Below, piece by piece: positions 18,105-26,971 of a DNA stretch of 64,000 bases; position 1 is the stretch's first letter; each line of letters starts with the position of its first letter. The stretch is from Pseudoalteromonas luteoviolacea (GTDB lineage: Bacteria; Pseudomonadota; Gammaproteobacteria; Enterobacterales; Alteromonadaceae). The position numbers and the translations under genes were made by a program. The notes under the pieces were generated by a model. The model saw nothing but the letters and a program-made list of their open reading frames with translations, did no database searches and was not told where the DNA came from. Where the stretch lies: contig NZ_CP015412.1 of NCBI RefSeq assembly GCF_001750165.1, positions 434,001 through 498,000 on the forward strand. Direction: 5' to 3'.

Positions 18105-18830
18105 ATTATATTTCCAACGGTTTTAATATCGCCTTATCTACTAACGAGGCACGCTATGTGGCCAAATAATATTGAGCGTGTTTTAGACTTAAATACATTG
18201 CTCTTAAATCACTTCCCCTGATTTGAATTGATAAAGATCATGGTACCGGCTCTAATGATCTTGCTGGTTTCGTCCAATACCAGTTTTTAGTAATTTGATT
18301 TTGTCGGGCGGAAGTTACTTGGTAACTTTGAAATAAAACTCCCCATCAATAACGCCCATGACTTAATTCACGTATAGAGTTGGTTAAGCAAAATAGCTAT
18401 GGCACAAAATCTATATATCATTAATTAGTGTTTTTCTATGTTCAAGATAGAGGTTCAGATGAATATGATGGTGCCGTGCAGCGTAGTAATATGACATAGC
18501 GATTTTTTAAGGTTTGAAAGACTTTGCTATGGATATGAATTAACGCCAAAATTAGAAATTATATTTTCATTCTTTGTTCATGGTTGATGTTCTAAAACTC
18601 CGTAATATAAATACTTTTTTGGGCTATACGGACAGGTGTAGCTGGTCTATGAAAAGGCGCCCAATTACCAGGCTAGGTGCCACGGGTTCATACTGTTATG
18701 TACTTGTGTGACTTAATCCATTACATTTTCAGCTTGTCGGATTAATGCTTGAAAATTGCGCAACGATAAGACACTATAAGTACTAGCTGTATTAAAGTGA
18801 TATGCCCATTTAAACAATAGCTTGAATAGA
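18105..18830. other. Intergenic stretch without recognised features
   Basis: About 725 bp, AT-rich, with many stops in all frames. It should contain the promoter of the downstream NLR module, but I could not pick a clear -35/-10 pair. It separates the biosynthetic operon from the defence-like module. Confidence 0.5.
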
Positions 18831-18845
18831 TAGTGGAGTGTGTAC

Positions 18846-19286
18846 ATGGAAACATTAACAGCCTTGGTTAGTGCAATTGTTGCTGGTGCGTCAGTTGCGC
18901 TCAAAGAGACCACATCAACAGCGATCAAAGAATCTTATCAGACCCTTAAAGCCTATTTGGCAACAAAATATCCCGCGGTGAATTTAGCCAATATAGAAAA
19001 AAAGCCAGAATCTGAAGCTAAGCAAGAATCTTTAACGGAAGATTTAGTAGACGATAGGGCGCACCAAGACCCACAATTAGCGCAATTGTGTATTCAGCTA
19101 AAACAAGCATTAAAACAACATGCCACACCTGAGCAATCTAAAGCAATCGTTGCAGTGACAGACAGTATTGTTGGTAATGTTACCATAGGTAAAATATCAG
19201 CAGATCATCATGCCGAATTTTCAATAAAGGATGGTAGTGCTCAGGACATCAAGATTGCTGAGGTAAGTGCTTCTCAAAAGTACTGA
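18846..19286 (+). CDS. Small helical protein with C-terminal amyloid-like motif; candidate effector partner of the downstream NLR
   Basis: 146 aa from ATG 18846, with TGGAG eight bases upstream (an in-frame GTG at 18840 is possible). Residues 1-45 are a hydrophobic/amphipathic helical segment beginning METLTALVSAIVAGASVA, reminiscent of HeLo/Bell-type membrane-active domains. Residues 50-105 are charged and helical. The tail is beta-prone with two similar units, NVTIGKISA (111-119) and DIKIAEVSA (134-142). Residues 125-140 (F-S-I, then QDIKIAEV) line up with residues 18-34 of the next protein (F-N-I, then RDVSVTCQV). Two motif copies in a small protein and one at the N-terminus of the adjacent NLR is the layout of HET-S/NWD2-like and bacterial amyloid-signalling pairs. 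The frame overlaps the downstream one. The function is inference; no enzymatic domain is seen. Confidence 0.75.
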   Translation: METLTALVSAIVAGASVALKETTSTAIKESYQTLKAYLATKYPAVNLANIEKKPESEAKQESLTEDLVDDRAHQDPQLAQLCIQLKQALKQHATPEQSKAIVAVTDSIVGNVTIGKISADHHAEFSIKDGSAQDIKIAEVSASQKY

Positions 19287-22200
19287 CACAATTGGGGAGG
19301 CTGGCCCCCCAATTGTGTTCAATATCAGTCAGAGCCAGGTACGCGATGTTTCGGTCACTTGTCAGGTTTACCATTTTATTCCACGTTCAATTGAGCCTAA
19401 ATATCAACAGAGGGTAGAGAATTTTCTCTTTGAATATTTAGGAGATGAACGAACTCATCTGGTATTTGGTGGCCGAGAAGCGCAATTCAAATCTCTCGAT
19501 CTATGGCTTAATCAGCCTTCATCTGATCGTTTGTTTCTCGGTGCTCCTGCTGGTCGCGGTAAAAGTGCTTTGTTAGCCAATTGGACACGCTCACTGACCG
19601 ACTTTAAAGTATTATTTTTGCCAATCAGTGTTCGTTTTGACACCTGTCGCGAAGATGTATTTTTGCAGATGTTCGCTGGCGCATTAGCTGATGCCTTGGC
19701 GCAAGATTTCGAAGATTCTCCGGTTGGAGATACAGCCAATTATTATCGCAATATTATTGAACGCTTGTTTGTTCAACACCAAAATCAACAACTATTAATT
19801 GTCATTGACGGTTTAGATGAAGCGAAAGGTTGGACTTTGAAATCACTCATACCTGCTCGTTTATCTGCCGGATTAAAATTTCTGGTTTCTGCGCGACTAG
19901 GTACGGCTGACCGCGATATCAATGGTTGGCTAAGAGCGCTTAATTGGCATCAACACAAAGATTGTTGTCAAGTGATGACGTTACCTGCCTTTGATAAAAC
20001 AAATATTATGGAGCTATTGAGTGAAGTGGCACGGCAGAAAGAGGCATACCTGCCGCTGAGCAACTTTGAACATCTGTTTGCCGATGACGCTTTGGTTGAG
20101 CAGATTTATAGACTCTCCAGCGGGGAACCATTACTCATCAAATATTATGTCGAGTATATGATTGAGCAAGCGCAATGTGGTAAAAGGGTCGATAATGAAT
20201 CACTAGGCCAATTGGCACCGGGTTATAATGGTTATTTTTGTCAGTGGTTTGCTGAGCAGGAGGAGTTAACCTGCGGATCTAATGCGTTTAACCAAGACAG
20301 CGTACTGGCTTTTTTGGCATTGTTGGCTCATGCTTATGGACCAATTCAAGCACACGACATGAAGCAGCTGTTAGAGACTATGCTCCCTGACACGCCAATT
20401 AACTTGCCTACCTTGAGTAACGCTTTAAGTCGCTTTGTTATCGGTCATGGTAACCTTGAAGGGTATGCGTTAAGTCACCCTGCACTGGCACAATTTTTGG
20501 TAAGCGGTGAAGCGGAGTTTCTTTGTACATCAACGATTGAAAGGGCAGCTCAAAGTTACATTAATTGGGGAGAGTTACAGCTTCAACAGTTCGAAAAAAA
20601 TCCAGATTTTGAACCAGCTGAATATCTTATCAGGCATTACTGTACTCACTTAATAGAGTGCAATGCCAATCCACAAAAGCTGATTATGCTTTTGGGTAAG
20701 CCTTGGTATGAAGCTTGTTTTAATTTTTACGGCAGCCATAAAGCTTATGCAGACGATATCAGAAGCATCAGTGAGGTACTGGCAAAGACCGACGACGCCG
20801 AAAGTGATGGGTTGCCCAACTATTTTGCCGCGCAACTAAATTGCACCATGATCCTCTCTTCCATCCATTCATTAAATACGGTTTTTTCACCCAAATTATG
20901 TGGGCTTGGATTACGTCATGGCTTGTTTTCACAGAACCAAGTATTTGAGTTGATTCGGCAATTTCCCGATGACGAAGATGCCATAAGTGCATTACAGGCT
21001 GCAGCGCCTTTTTTCAATGAACAGGGACTAGTGCTAGCGATGTCTTTTTGGCTTTCAAAAAGTCGAAATTATTGGCAAGATATTCCTGTTGCTTTACTGC
21101 GATGTATCGCTACAGATCGCCTGATACAGCTGATTGAAGCAAATGAAATTGATACCGACTCGTCAGTGATACAAGTGCTTGCAGAGCGTGTTGCTCCGCA
21201 GCAATATGATGAGTTGGTAGACTTTATTTGCCGTTGCAGTAATCGTGGGTCGTTATTCTATGAATTGGTTTTGAGTGCTGAGTTTTTGGAAAAACCTGCC
21301 AGAGCGAAAGCTATAGCCCTTTTTGTTGATATGTTTACCGAGCATGACTTAGCTACTGGACGAAAATATCGAAACCACGATTGTTCGATAGATAACTGGA
21401 ATAAAAATGAAGTGATTTCAGAATCTCAGGTTATGAGTTTTGTGACACAACACCAAGCAAACATGATTTGGCAGTTTTGCGAAAATGACCCTTATCTATT
21501 TAGTTTTAAGTTATTTGAGCATATTCGGCCGTACCTGAGTGGCGCTGAGTGTAATGCTATAGCTCAACGTCAGGTTGACAAATTACGAGAAAGAATTTCG
21601 CACTTGAACGGTGATAACACGACGTTTGAAGCGTTAGATGATTTGCTCTCTGAGGTAGGTAGATGGTGCACTGATGTATCTGTGCAGCAACAGAAGCTCC
21701 TTTTGTTTGATTGGTTGCAAAGCGTTTCAACCCTGATTGAGAACACAGAGCTGACTATCGAGGATGTATGTCAAGATTTCAGTGAGCAGTTGAGTGAAGC
21801 AATTTGTCAAAGCTTTCCTGAGCAGGTTGAAGTCACCCTAACACATGTAATAGGTCGACTAGACCAACAAATGTCTGAGCTATGTTCCGAGTTTGTAGGT
21901 TCTGATGAACAACCCGTTTTTAAGTGTCTTGATGAGTTAAGACCGCTTTTAGCGAACCCTAAGGTACAGAACTTAGGGACGAAAGAGGCGGAATACCTTG
22001 AAAATAGTGAACATTTATGTCGCATATTCGGCTCACTATTGTATTTCTTACCGAGCAAGAACAAATCACGCTGGATCTCTCAATTATTTGAACGATTGGC
22101 AGTTTTGAGATTATTTGAAGCATTTGATACGTATTACGTGTTGAATAAGGCTGTTAAATCTGCGTGTCAATTGACAGCGTCTTCGTTGTTGTCATACGTA

Positions 22201-24300
22201 TGGGATTACCTGCCTGAAAAGGAAGATAACTATCTGTTTGAATTGATCCCTAAGTTGGATCAGCAATTGCGTTATGAGGTTTATGAGTGGGCCTTAAAAA
22301 AGGAAAAACCTCAAAGCCGAACTTTGTTCAGTTTGATGCCATATCTAGACGACCAATTGCTTGATGCAGTTGTTGAGTATGCACTATCTCGTGGTGAACA
22401 TACTGATATTCAATTGTTAGTTGTACTGGCTAGAGCGCAGCCAGAGTCGAAAAGTGATTCGATACTTCAGCAAATCATAACTTATTCACACATTCTGGAT
22501 GATGGCTATTTTTTTGAGGAAGATCTTGAGTTTCTTAAAGGTAAGTGGCCAGATAGTTTTTATAAGAGCTTGTTTGATCAACTAACTCAGTTCAAGAATA
22601 AAAAAGCAGTTGGCCAAATTCTATCTGTGTTACTACCAGATATGCCAGTCTGTGCAATACCCGCATTATTTACTGTTCTGCCTACTGTAAAAGATGATGA
22701 GCAAATAAAATTATTAAAACAGATAATGCCTAGAGTCACTTTGCTAGACATTGCTTGTGCATGGCAATACCTAATTGATTTAAAGCGTCTCAAACATGAT
22801 GCTAAGAAAGTGGTAGATCCCGAACATAAAAATTGTTTTGAGTTACTTGCAAGTATTGCTTCGGCAATTGTAAGCACAGCAGAGCCAGGAGATTATCTTA
22901 TAGCACGGGTGATAGAAGTATTAGTTCCCTATTTACCACGACATTTAGTCAATGAAGTCATGTTTCACATTGCTCAACTCAATGACCCTAAATACCGCAA
23001 AGAAGTAATAGACAATATAGCCGAACATCTCGATAAAGATCAGATTGTTGCGGTGCATAATCAGATTTTAAGTATTGCCGATGCTGATAAGTTGATGGGG
23101 TATGTTTACCGACTTGAGGGTGAGCATGGCGAGCAGGATGACGTATTAACTACCGATATTTTGGATGGGTTGTTAAATGATAAAAAGCGCTTCAATTTAC
23201 TAGCATTGTGGTTGCCATATGCCGACTCAGATAAAAAGGCGTTTTTGCTAAAACAAGCTATTGATATTCTTTTAGGTCAGGTGCGGGAAGAGTCTTTTGA
23301 TAAGTATGTAAATAAAATCATTAAACATTGCGATACAGAGCAGCAAATGAAAATCTTCTCTTTTGTGTGTTCTATGGTAAATAACGTTGAAAAAGGTCAG
23401 GCATTGGAGTGCATGGCAGCACACTTGCAATCAAGGTTAATGATGCCAGTACTGGAGCAGTGTTTAAATATTCGAGATGGCTATTTGAGACTAGGCATTT
23501 TACGAGCAGCCTCACCGAATTTACAGCGACAGCATTTGGATAAGGTAAGGCAGATTGTCGATTCCTTGGATGAAAACTATAGAGTGCGAGCGGAAGTGGC
23601 TTTGATTCGGTTTTATCAGCAGTTTGAGGGCTCTAATCTGTCTTTTGAAATATTGGATTCGATACTCAATATTAAGGAGAGCGCATATATCGCTCAGTGT
23701 TTGCGAGAGTGCGCAACAGTGCTCAGCTATCCTCAAGTTGTGTCAGTATTTCAGCATTATAGCGCTTTGTTGGAAAAGCATGAAAATCGTGTTTATGAGA
23801 TAGAAAAATTGATTGAGTTGAAAAGTTTGTTTCCAGATTTACATGACAAGCTCACTGTGTTGATTGCGCAGAAAATTGATGCTTTAGAGATAAATAGCTT
23901 TTACTCATTGTTAGATAGTAAAAGAGATGAGAGCTTGGATAATATGAGCCCAGAAGCATTAAGAAAGTTGACACATTATGTGCTTGATGAAGAGCGTTTG
24001 CGCGAGATGTTGCATATGTTTATATGGGGGGATGAGCGATTGAGAATGGTATTCAAAGACCCTTTAATGCGCCAATTAAAGGGGACTAAACTGAATTGCC
24101 GTGAATTACGCGAACTCTTACCACTTTTGCCAGAGGTGGATAAAAAAGTCATACTGCAAACATGGTTAGATGAACTCAGTGAAGGTGAAAGAAGCGAATC
24201 GCTGGGTGAAATTACCCAGTTACTGCTGGACAATAAACTTAACGATTACTATCAACCTGCCAGAGAAATGATGATTGATGTCCATCAGCGCTGGCCTTAA
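19267..24300 (+). CDS. NACHT/STAND (NLR-like) ATPase with long C-terminal helical sensor
   Basis: Up to 1677 aa if started at GTG 19267 (overlapping the effector gene by 20 bases); GTG 19315 is the alternative, and no in-frame ATG precedes the ATPase. Residues 18-34 carry a short beta motif (F-N-I, then RDVSVTCQV) matching the C-terminus of the upstream small protein. The NTPase follows: Walker A GAPAGRGKS (92-100), Walker B LLIVIDGLDEA (176-186) with the DxxDE acidic set usual in NACHT proteins, then a sensor-like LVSARLG. A winged-helix-like region runs to ~420. The remaining ~1250 residues are short leucine-rich helices with no cysteine or metal motif, probably an ARM/TPR-like solenoid. 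Such proteins oligomerise on ligand binding and trigger an effector; bacterial examples defend against phage. No catalytic effector domain is fused, so signalling probably passes to the neighbour. Defence is inference. Confidence 0.85.
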   Translation: MLLKSTDTIGEAGPPIVFNISQSQVRDVSVTCQVYHFIPRSIEPKYQQRVENFLFEYLGDERTHLVFGGREAQFKSLDLWLNQPSSDRLFLGAPAGRGKSALLANWTRSLTDFKVLFLPISVRFDTCREDVFLQMFAGALADALAQDFEDSPVGDTANYYRNIIERLFVQHQNQQLLIVIDGLDEAKGWTLKSLIPARLSAGLKFLVSARLGTADRDINGWLRALNWHQHKDCCQVMTLPAFDKTNIMELLSEVARQKEAYLPLSNFEHLFADDALVEQIYRLSSGEPLLIKYYVEYMIEQAQCGKRVDNESLGQLAPGYNGYFCQWFAEQEELTCGSNAFNQDSVLAFLALLAHAYGPIQAHDMKQLLETMLPDTPINLPTLSNALSRFVIGHGNLEGYALSHPALAQFLVSGEAEFLCTSTIERAAQSYINWGELQLQQFEKNPDFEPAEYLIRHYCTHLIECNANPQKLIMLLGKPWYEACFNFYGSHKAYADDIRSISEVLAKTDDAESDGLPNYFAAQLNCTMILSSIHSLNTVFSPKLCGLGLRHGLFSQNQVFELIRQFPDDEDAISALQAAAPFFNEQGLVLAMSFWLSKSRNYWQDIPVALLRCIATDRLIQLIEANEIDTDSSVIQVLAERVAPQQYDELVDFICRCSNRGSLFYELVLSAEFLEKPARAKAIALFVDMFTEHDLATGRKYRNHDCSIDNWNKNEVISESQVMSFVTQHQANMIWQFCENDPYLFSFKLFEHIRPYLSGAECNAIAQRQVDKLRERISHLNGDNTTFEALDDLLSEVGRWCTDVSVQQQKLLLFDWLQSVSTLIENTELTIEDVCQDFSEQLSEAICQSFPEQVEVTLTHVIGRLDQQMSELCSEFVGSDEQPVFKCLDELRPLLANPKVQNLGTKEAEYLENSEHLCRIFGSLLYFLPSKNKSRWISQLFERLAVLRLFEAFDTYYVLNKAVKSACQLTASSLLSYVWDYLPEKEDNYLFELIPKLDQQLRYEVYEWALKKEKPQSRTLFSLMPYLDDQLLDAVVEYALSRGEHTDIQLLVVLARAQPESKSDSILQQIITYSHILDDGYFFEEDLEFLKGKWPDSFYKSLFDQLTQFKNKKAVGQILSVLLPDMPVCAIPALFTVLPTVKDDEQIKLLKQIMPRVTLLDIACAWQYLIDLKRLKHDAKKVVDPEHKNCFELLASIASAIVSTAEPGDYLIARVIEVLVPYLPRHLVNEVMFHIAQLNDPKYRKEVIDNIAEHLDKDQIVAVHNQILSIADADKLMGYVYRLEGEHGEQDDVLTTDILDGLLNDKKRFNLLALWLPYADSDKKAFLLKQAIDILLGQVREESFDKYVNKIIKHCDTEQQMKIFSFVCSMVNNVEKGQALECMAAHLQSRLMMPVLEQCLNIRDGYLRLGILRAASPNLQRQHLDKVRQIVDSLDENYRVRAEVALIRFYQQFEGSNLSFEILDSILNIKESAYIAQCLRECATVLSYPQVVSVFQHYSALLEKHENRVYEIEKLIELKSLFPDLHDKLTVLIAQKIDALEINSFYSLLDSKRDESLDNMSPEALRKLTHYVLDEERLREMLHMFIWGDERLRMVFKDPLMRQLKGTKLNCRELRELLPLLPEVDKKVILQTWLDELSEGERSESLGEITQLLLDNKLNDYYQPAREMMIDVHQRWP
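19286..19318 (+). promoter_or_regulatory. Hairpin at the effector stop / NLR start junction
   Basis: Perfect 12-bp arms ACACAATTGGGG (19286-19297) and CCCCAATTGTGT (19307-19318) with a 9-nt loop, starting on the last base of the effector stop codon. The right arm contains a GTG (19315) that is a possible NLR start; the GGGGAGG in the left arm and loop would be its ribosome site. No T-tract follows. It could hold NLR translation low relative to the effector. Confidence 0.6.
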
Positions 24301-24572
24301 TGCTACCAATACATATTTTATTCAGTGTGTTTTTTGGTCTGAAGCACAGCTTAAATGCCAGTATTTGATAACTTTTCGTAAGCGTAATTCGTTTTTTCGA
24401 TCCATAAATATTGGAATCATGAGTATGTACACTGACTTATCATATGGTCGCATTTGTCTTTACATTCACTGTAAGTCTAATCTAGAACAAACTACTGGAA
24501 ATAGTTACAATGTGGGCCTTTCAGGTATTTTGCTAACCATAACTTTTTTAGATTGTACTTTTTATCTTTTAT

Positions 24573-24929
24573 ATGTTGGATATTCAATTAAATAGTTTCG
24601 TACGTCGTATTGAGCAAGCGCATGCTTTAAAAGAGATTATGAAATCATCAGGTGCACAATTGAGCCGAGTAGGTCGTTCAAGAAACTGGAGGCTCAAAGG
24701 TTGCCAGTCGCAATTTGAGTATATTGTTGCATGTGCTCAGCAGCAAAATGAAGCCAGTTGGTTGTGGGTCATAGAAACCTTAACTAAACAAATTCCAAAG
24801 CCTGAATTGGCTGAACTGGTGAATATCGTGAGGCAAAATCCGACTATGACACAGCAGCAGTTGATTACACAAACGCAGTGCACACTTGTTGAAGCAAGAA
24901 AGGTTTTCGACATTGCAGAGTGGGAGTAG
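24573..24929 (+). CDS. Small RRF_GI-like hypothetical protein
   Basis: 118 aa starting 272 bases after the NLR. It is basic at the N-terminus (VGRSRNWRLKG, residues ~32-42) with helical segments after it, and has no signal peptide or membrane helix. The SRNW patch and length recall the small gammaproteobacterial family annotated 'ribosome recycling factor' (RRF_GI), which is not true RRF. That recognition is tentative. There is no clear ribosome site before the ATG. It may be unrelated to the NLR, although it is the only same-strand gene directly downstream. An overlapping frame from 24275 is treated as spurious. Confidence 0.55.
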   Translation: MLDIQLNSFVRRIEQAHALKEIMKSSGAQLSRVGRSRNWRLKGCQSQFEYIVACAQQQNEASWLWVIETLTKQIPKPELAELVNIVRQNPTMTQQQLITQTQCTLVEARKVFDIAEWE

Positions 24930-24989
24930 GTGTAAACTGAGCTCTCTAACGTCCTTGAGACTTATAACGTTTTGAAAGTAACCGATGCT

Positions 24990-25010
24990 GCCTCTTAATT
25001 AAAAAGAGGC
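24990..25010. other. Hairpin between convergent genes
   Basis: GCCTCTT (24990-24996) pairs with AAGAGGC (25004-25010). The sequence after it is not T-rich on either strand, so terminator activity is uncertain. It lies between the RRF_GI-like gene and the 46-aa minus-strand gene. Confidence 0.4.
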
Positions 25011-25063
25011 TTGTCGCGCGAACTAAGCACTGCTATTTGCGGGTCTTTATAAAGTCCGGTTCT

Positions 25064-25204
25064 TTAGTTTTCTTTTGACTCTTTAGCTTTTAATTTCCGA
25101 TCCTGATCGAAATGCCATTTAACCGCAAAAAAACCAGCTATGCCTAACGCTATTACTTTAACTCCCATGAAAATATATGGGAAAAAATCTGACCAATGTT
25201 CCAT
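25064..25204 (-). CDS. 46-aa single-pass membrane protein
   Basis: A short minus-strand gene with GGAG seven bases before the ATG. The protein opens MEHWSDFFPYIFMG, has one hydrophobic helix (about residues 9-29, ending IAGFFAVKW), and ends in a highly charged tail (DQDRKLKAKESKEN). The codon pattern, ribosome site and sharp hydrophobic/charged split argue for a real small membrane protein. Topology is probably N-out/C-in by the positive-inside rule. Function unknown; it could modulate a membrane enzyme. Confidence 0.6.
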   Translation of the reverse strand: MEHWSDFFPYIFMGVKVIALGIAGFFAVKWHFDQDRKLKAKESKEN

Positions 25205-25890
25205 CACAAACTCCACAAAATTACACGTCATTAACCATAATGAAGAGCGATACTACTAAATTGTTAGTTATCGTTACCTCATGTATTAGAACTATACAAT
25301 CTAACTTTTATCCAAACCCTGCAAAATAGCAATCTGGGTACTCTAATAGCCCTTTTTTGAACAAACTAAACTTGAAGTTTAGCAATGGGTTTGTAGAGGT
25401 TGTTCATGTTATAGGGCCGTTGTACATGATTCAAAGCAACTCGCTCAAGTCGACAATATATTGATCTAGGATAAATTTGTCAAACTTTTATTAGAGTGTG
25501 CAGAACATTTAGAAATAATTGAAACTTTGTGGTTAGTGCTAAATTTGGCGCGTTAAAATTCTGTTAACTTTACCTAGGGGCTACTGCACCTTACATCGAT
25601 TTTAATCGATATTGTTTGTTTTATATCAAATCAATGTCAGTTTTATGGTGGACCTTTACAGTAATTACCATGTATTGGTTGATTGAGACTGTGGGCTCTT
25701 GTAATGGCAAAATGGTTGGGCTGCAATTTTATTAACATATTGCTGTACTTTAGAAGTGTGTTTTTGAGGAAAATATAAGCGCTATCCGCGATAAATGTCT
25801 ACATGGCTGGTTTATTGTGGGTGAATAAGAGTTTTTGATTTCCGTTCGCTCGAGCCTCTGGTAAATTTATCCTATGTATTAAAGTTTATC
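25205..25890. other. Intergenic stretch without recognised features
   Basis: About 690 bp, AT-rich, between the 46-aa gene (whose promoter must lie at its left side) and the peptide deformylase. No gene, hairpin with T-tract or repeat stood out. Confidence 0.5.
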
Positions 25891-25910
25891 GGTTTCAATA
25901 AGGTGCTCAA

Positions 25911-26459
25911 ATGCCGTCTGAAAGTAGGTCAAATCAACCTGATATCGCTCAGCTAGGTCATCCCATATTAAGGGCTCGAGCAAAAACGGTAGATAATATT
26001 TTAGCTGATGAGTGTCAAAACTTAATTAGAGAAATGATGACTACTGTAGAGCGAGCTGGTGGAGTCGGGATCGCTGCGCCACAAATATATAAGAGTCTAA
26101 GAATTTTTATTATGTGCTCCAAACCTAATGCTAGGTACCCAAATGCACCGCTGATGGCTCCCACTGCAATCATCAATCCAGAGATAATAGAAGCGAGTAG
26201 CGAGTTAGAAAAAGGCTGGGAAGGATGTTTGAGTGTACCAAGCATGCGCGGTTTTGTGCCAAGGCATACACGTATCTCTATCAAGTATTATGATCAGCAG
26301 GGTAAAGTACAGATAAATGTCTTGGAAGGCTTTATAGCGCGGGTTTTCCAGCATGAACTCGATCACTTGAATGGGTTAACCTTTATTGATCGTCTAACAT
26401 CACCACAGGATTTAGTAAGCGAAAGTTATTGGTACCAGCATATCTCACCACAATTGTAA
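25911..26459 (+). CDS. def: Peptide deformylase (extra, stand-alone copy)
   Basis: 182 aa behind AAGGTG. All three deformylase motifs are present: GVGIAAPQ (51-58), EGCLSVP with metal Cys106, and QHELDHLNG with His148, Glu149 and His152. The enzyme removes the formyl group from nascent peptide N-termini in the cytoplasm. The housekeeping def normally sits with fmt; here there is no fmt, and the gene lies in an accessory region beside an NLR module and an insertion sequence, so it is probably a paralogue. Extra deformylases can give tolerance to deformylase inhibitors or act on special substrates; which applies here is unknown. Motif 1 has Ile where most have Leu. Confidence 0.92.
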   Translation: MPSESRSNQPDIAQLGHPILRARAKTVDNILADECQNLIREMMTTVERAGGVGIAAPQIYKSLRIFIMCSKPNARYPNAPLMAPTAIINPEIIEASSELEKGWEGCLSVPSMRGFVPRHTRISIKYYDQQGKVQINVLEGFIARVFQHELDHLNGLTFIDRLTSPQDLVSESYWYQHISPQL

Positions 26460-26962
26460 TTTGGTGGTAGAGCATGGCAATAGTAACTTTTTATGCAGTT
26501 AAAATGCCTGCGATAAAATGCTCTAAAAACTATCGATAAAAGCAATTTCAATTAGTAGACACAATCGTCAGATAAAATCTTGTTATAAATGCTTGGTAGT
26601 TTGTAATTGATATAAGCTTGTAAGTTGAATTCATATTCGGTTGGTGATCTCACCTTGAGCCTAGAAGGAAATTCTAATACCTCGTCTGTTGTTTATAATC
26701 TAACGCCGGACTAGCCAACCTTGAAGTTTGTGTGTACAGGATCTTCTGAAAATGGATTTTTACTGGTTACATTAAATTATGCTAGTCCCAAGTTAAACGT
26801 TTCGTTTTGTTCTGGGCTAATAGAATAGGGCAGTGAACATGAATATTTTGATTTGTTAGTGTTTTTGGGAGTCGAAATTTGCCAGAGCCTATAGTATGCG
26901 TTTGTCGAACTGTGGCATTGTGTGAGACTGATTGAGCCGGTGATGTACCAGAAGAAAAACTT
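26460..26962. other. Intergenic stretch left of the insertion sequence
   Basis: About 500 bp without a supported gene. An open frame at 26777-27013 on the minus strand runs into the insertion sequence and is not credible. Confidence 0.45.
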
Positions 26963-26971
26963 TCTCACAGC
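26963..26971. repeat. Target-site duplication, left copy
   Basis: TCTCACAGC directly abutting the left end of the insertion sequence; identical to the right copy. Confidence 0.93.

Noticed and set aside
19267..19290. Programmed frameshift fusing effector and NLR
   Set aside because: The change of frame would be +1, and no convincing slippery sequence precedes the hairpin; overlap with translational coupling is simpler.
24275..24595. 106-codon plus-strand frame overlapping the NLR end
   Set aside because: It overlaps the NLR 3' end and the next gene, has no ribosome site and no recognisable protein features.
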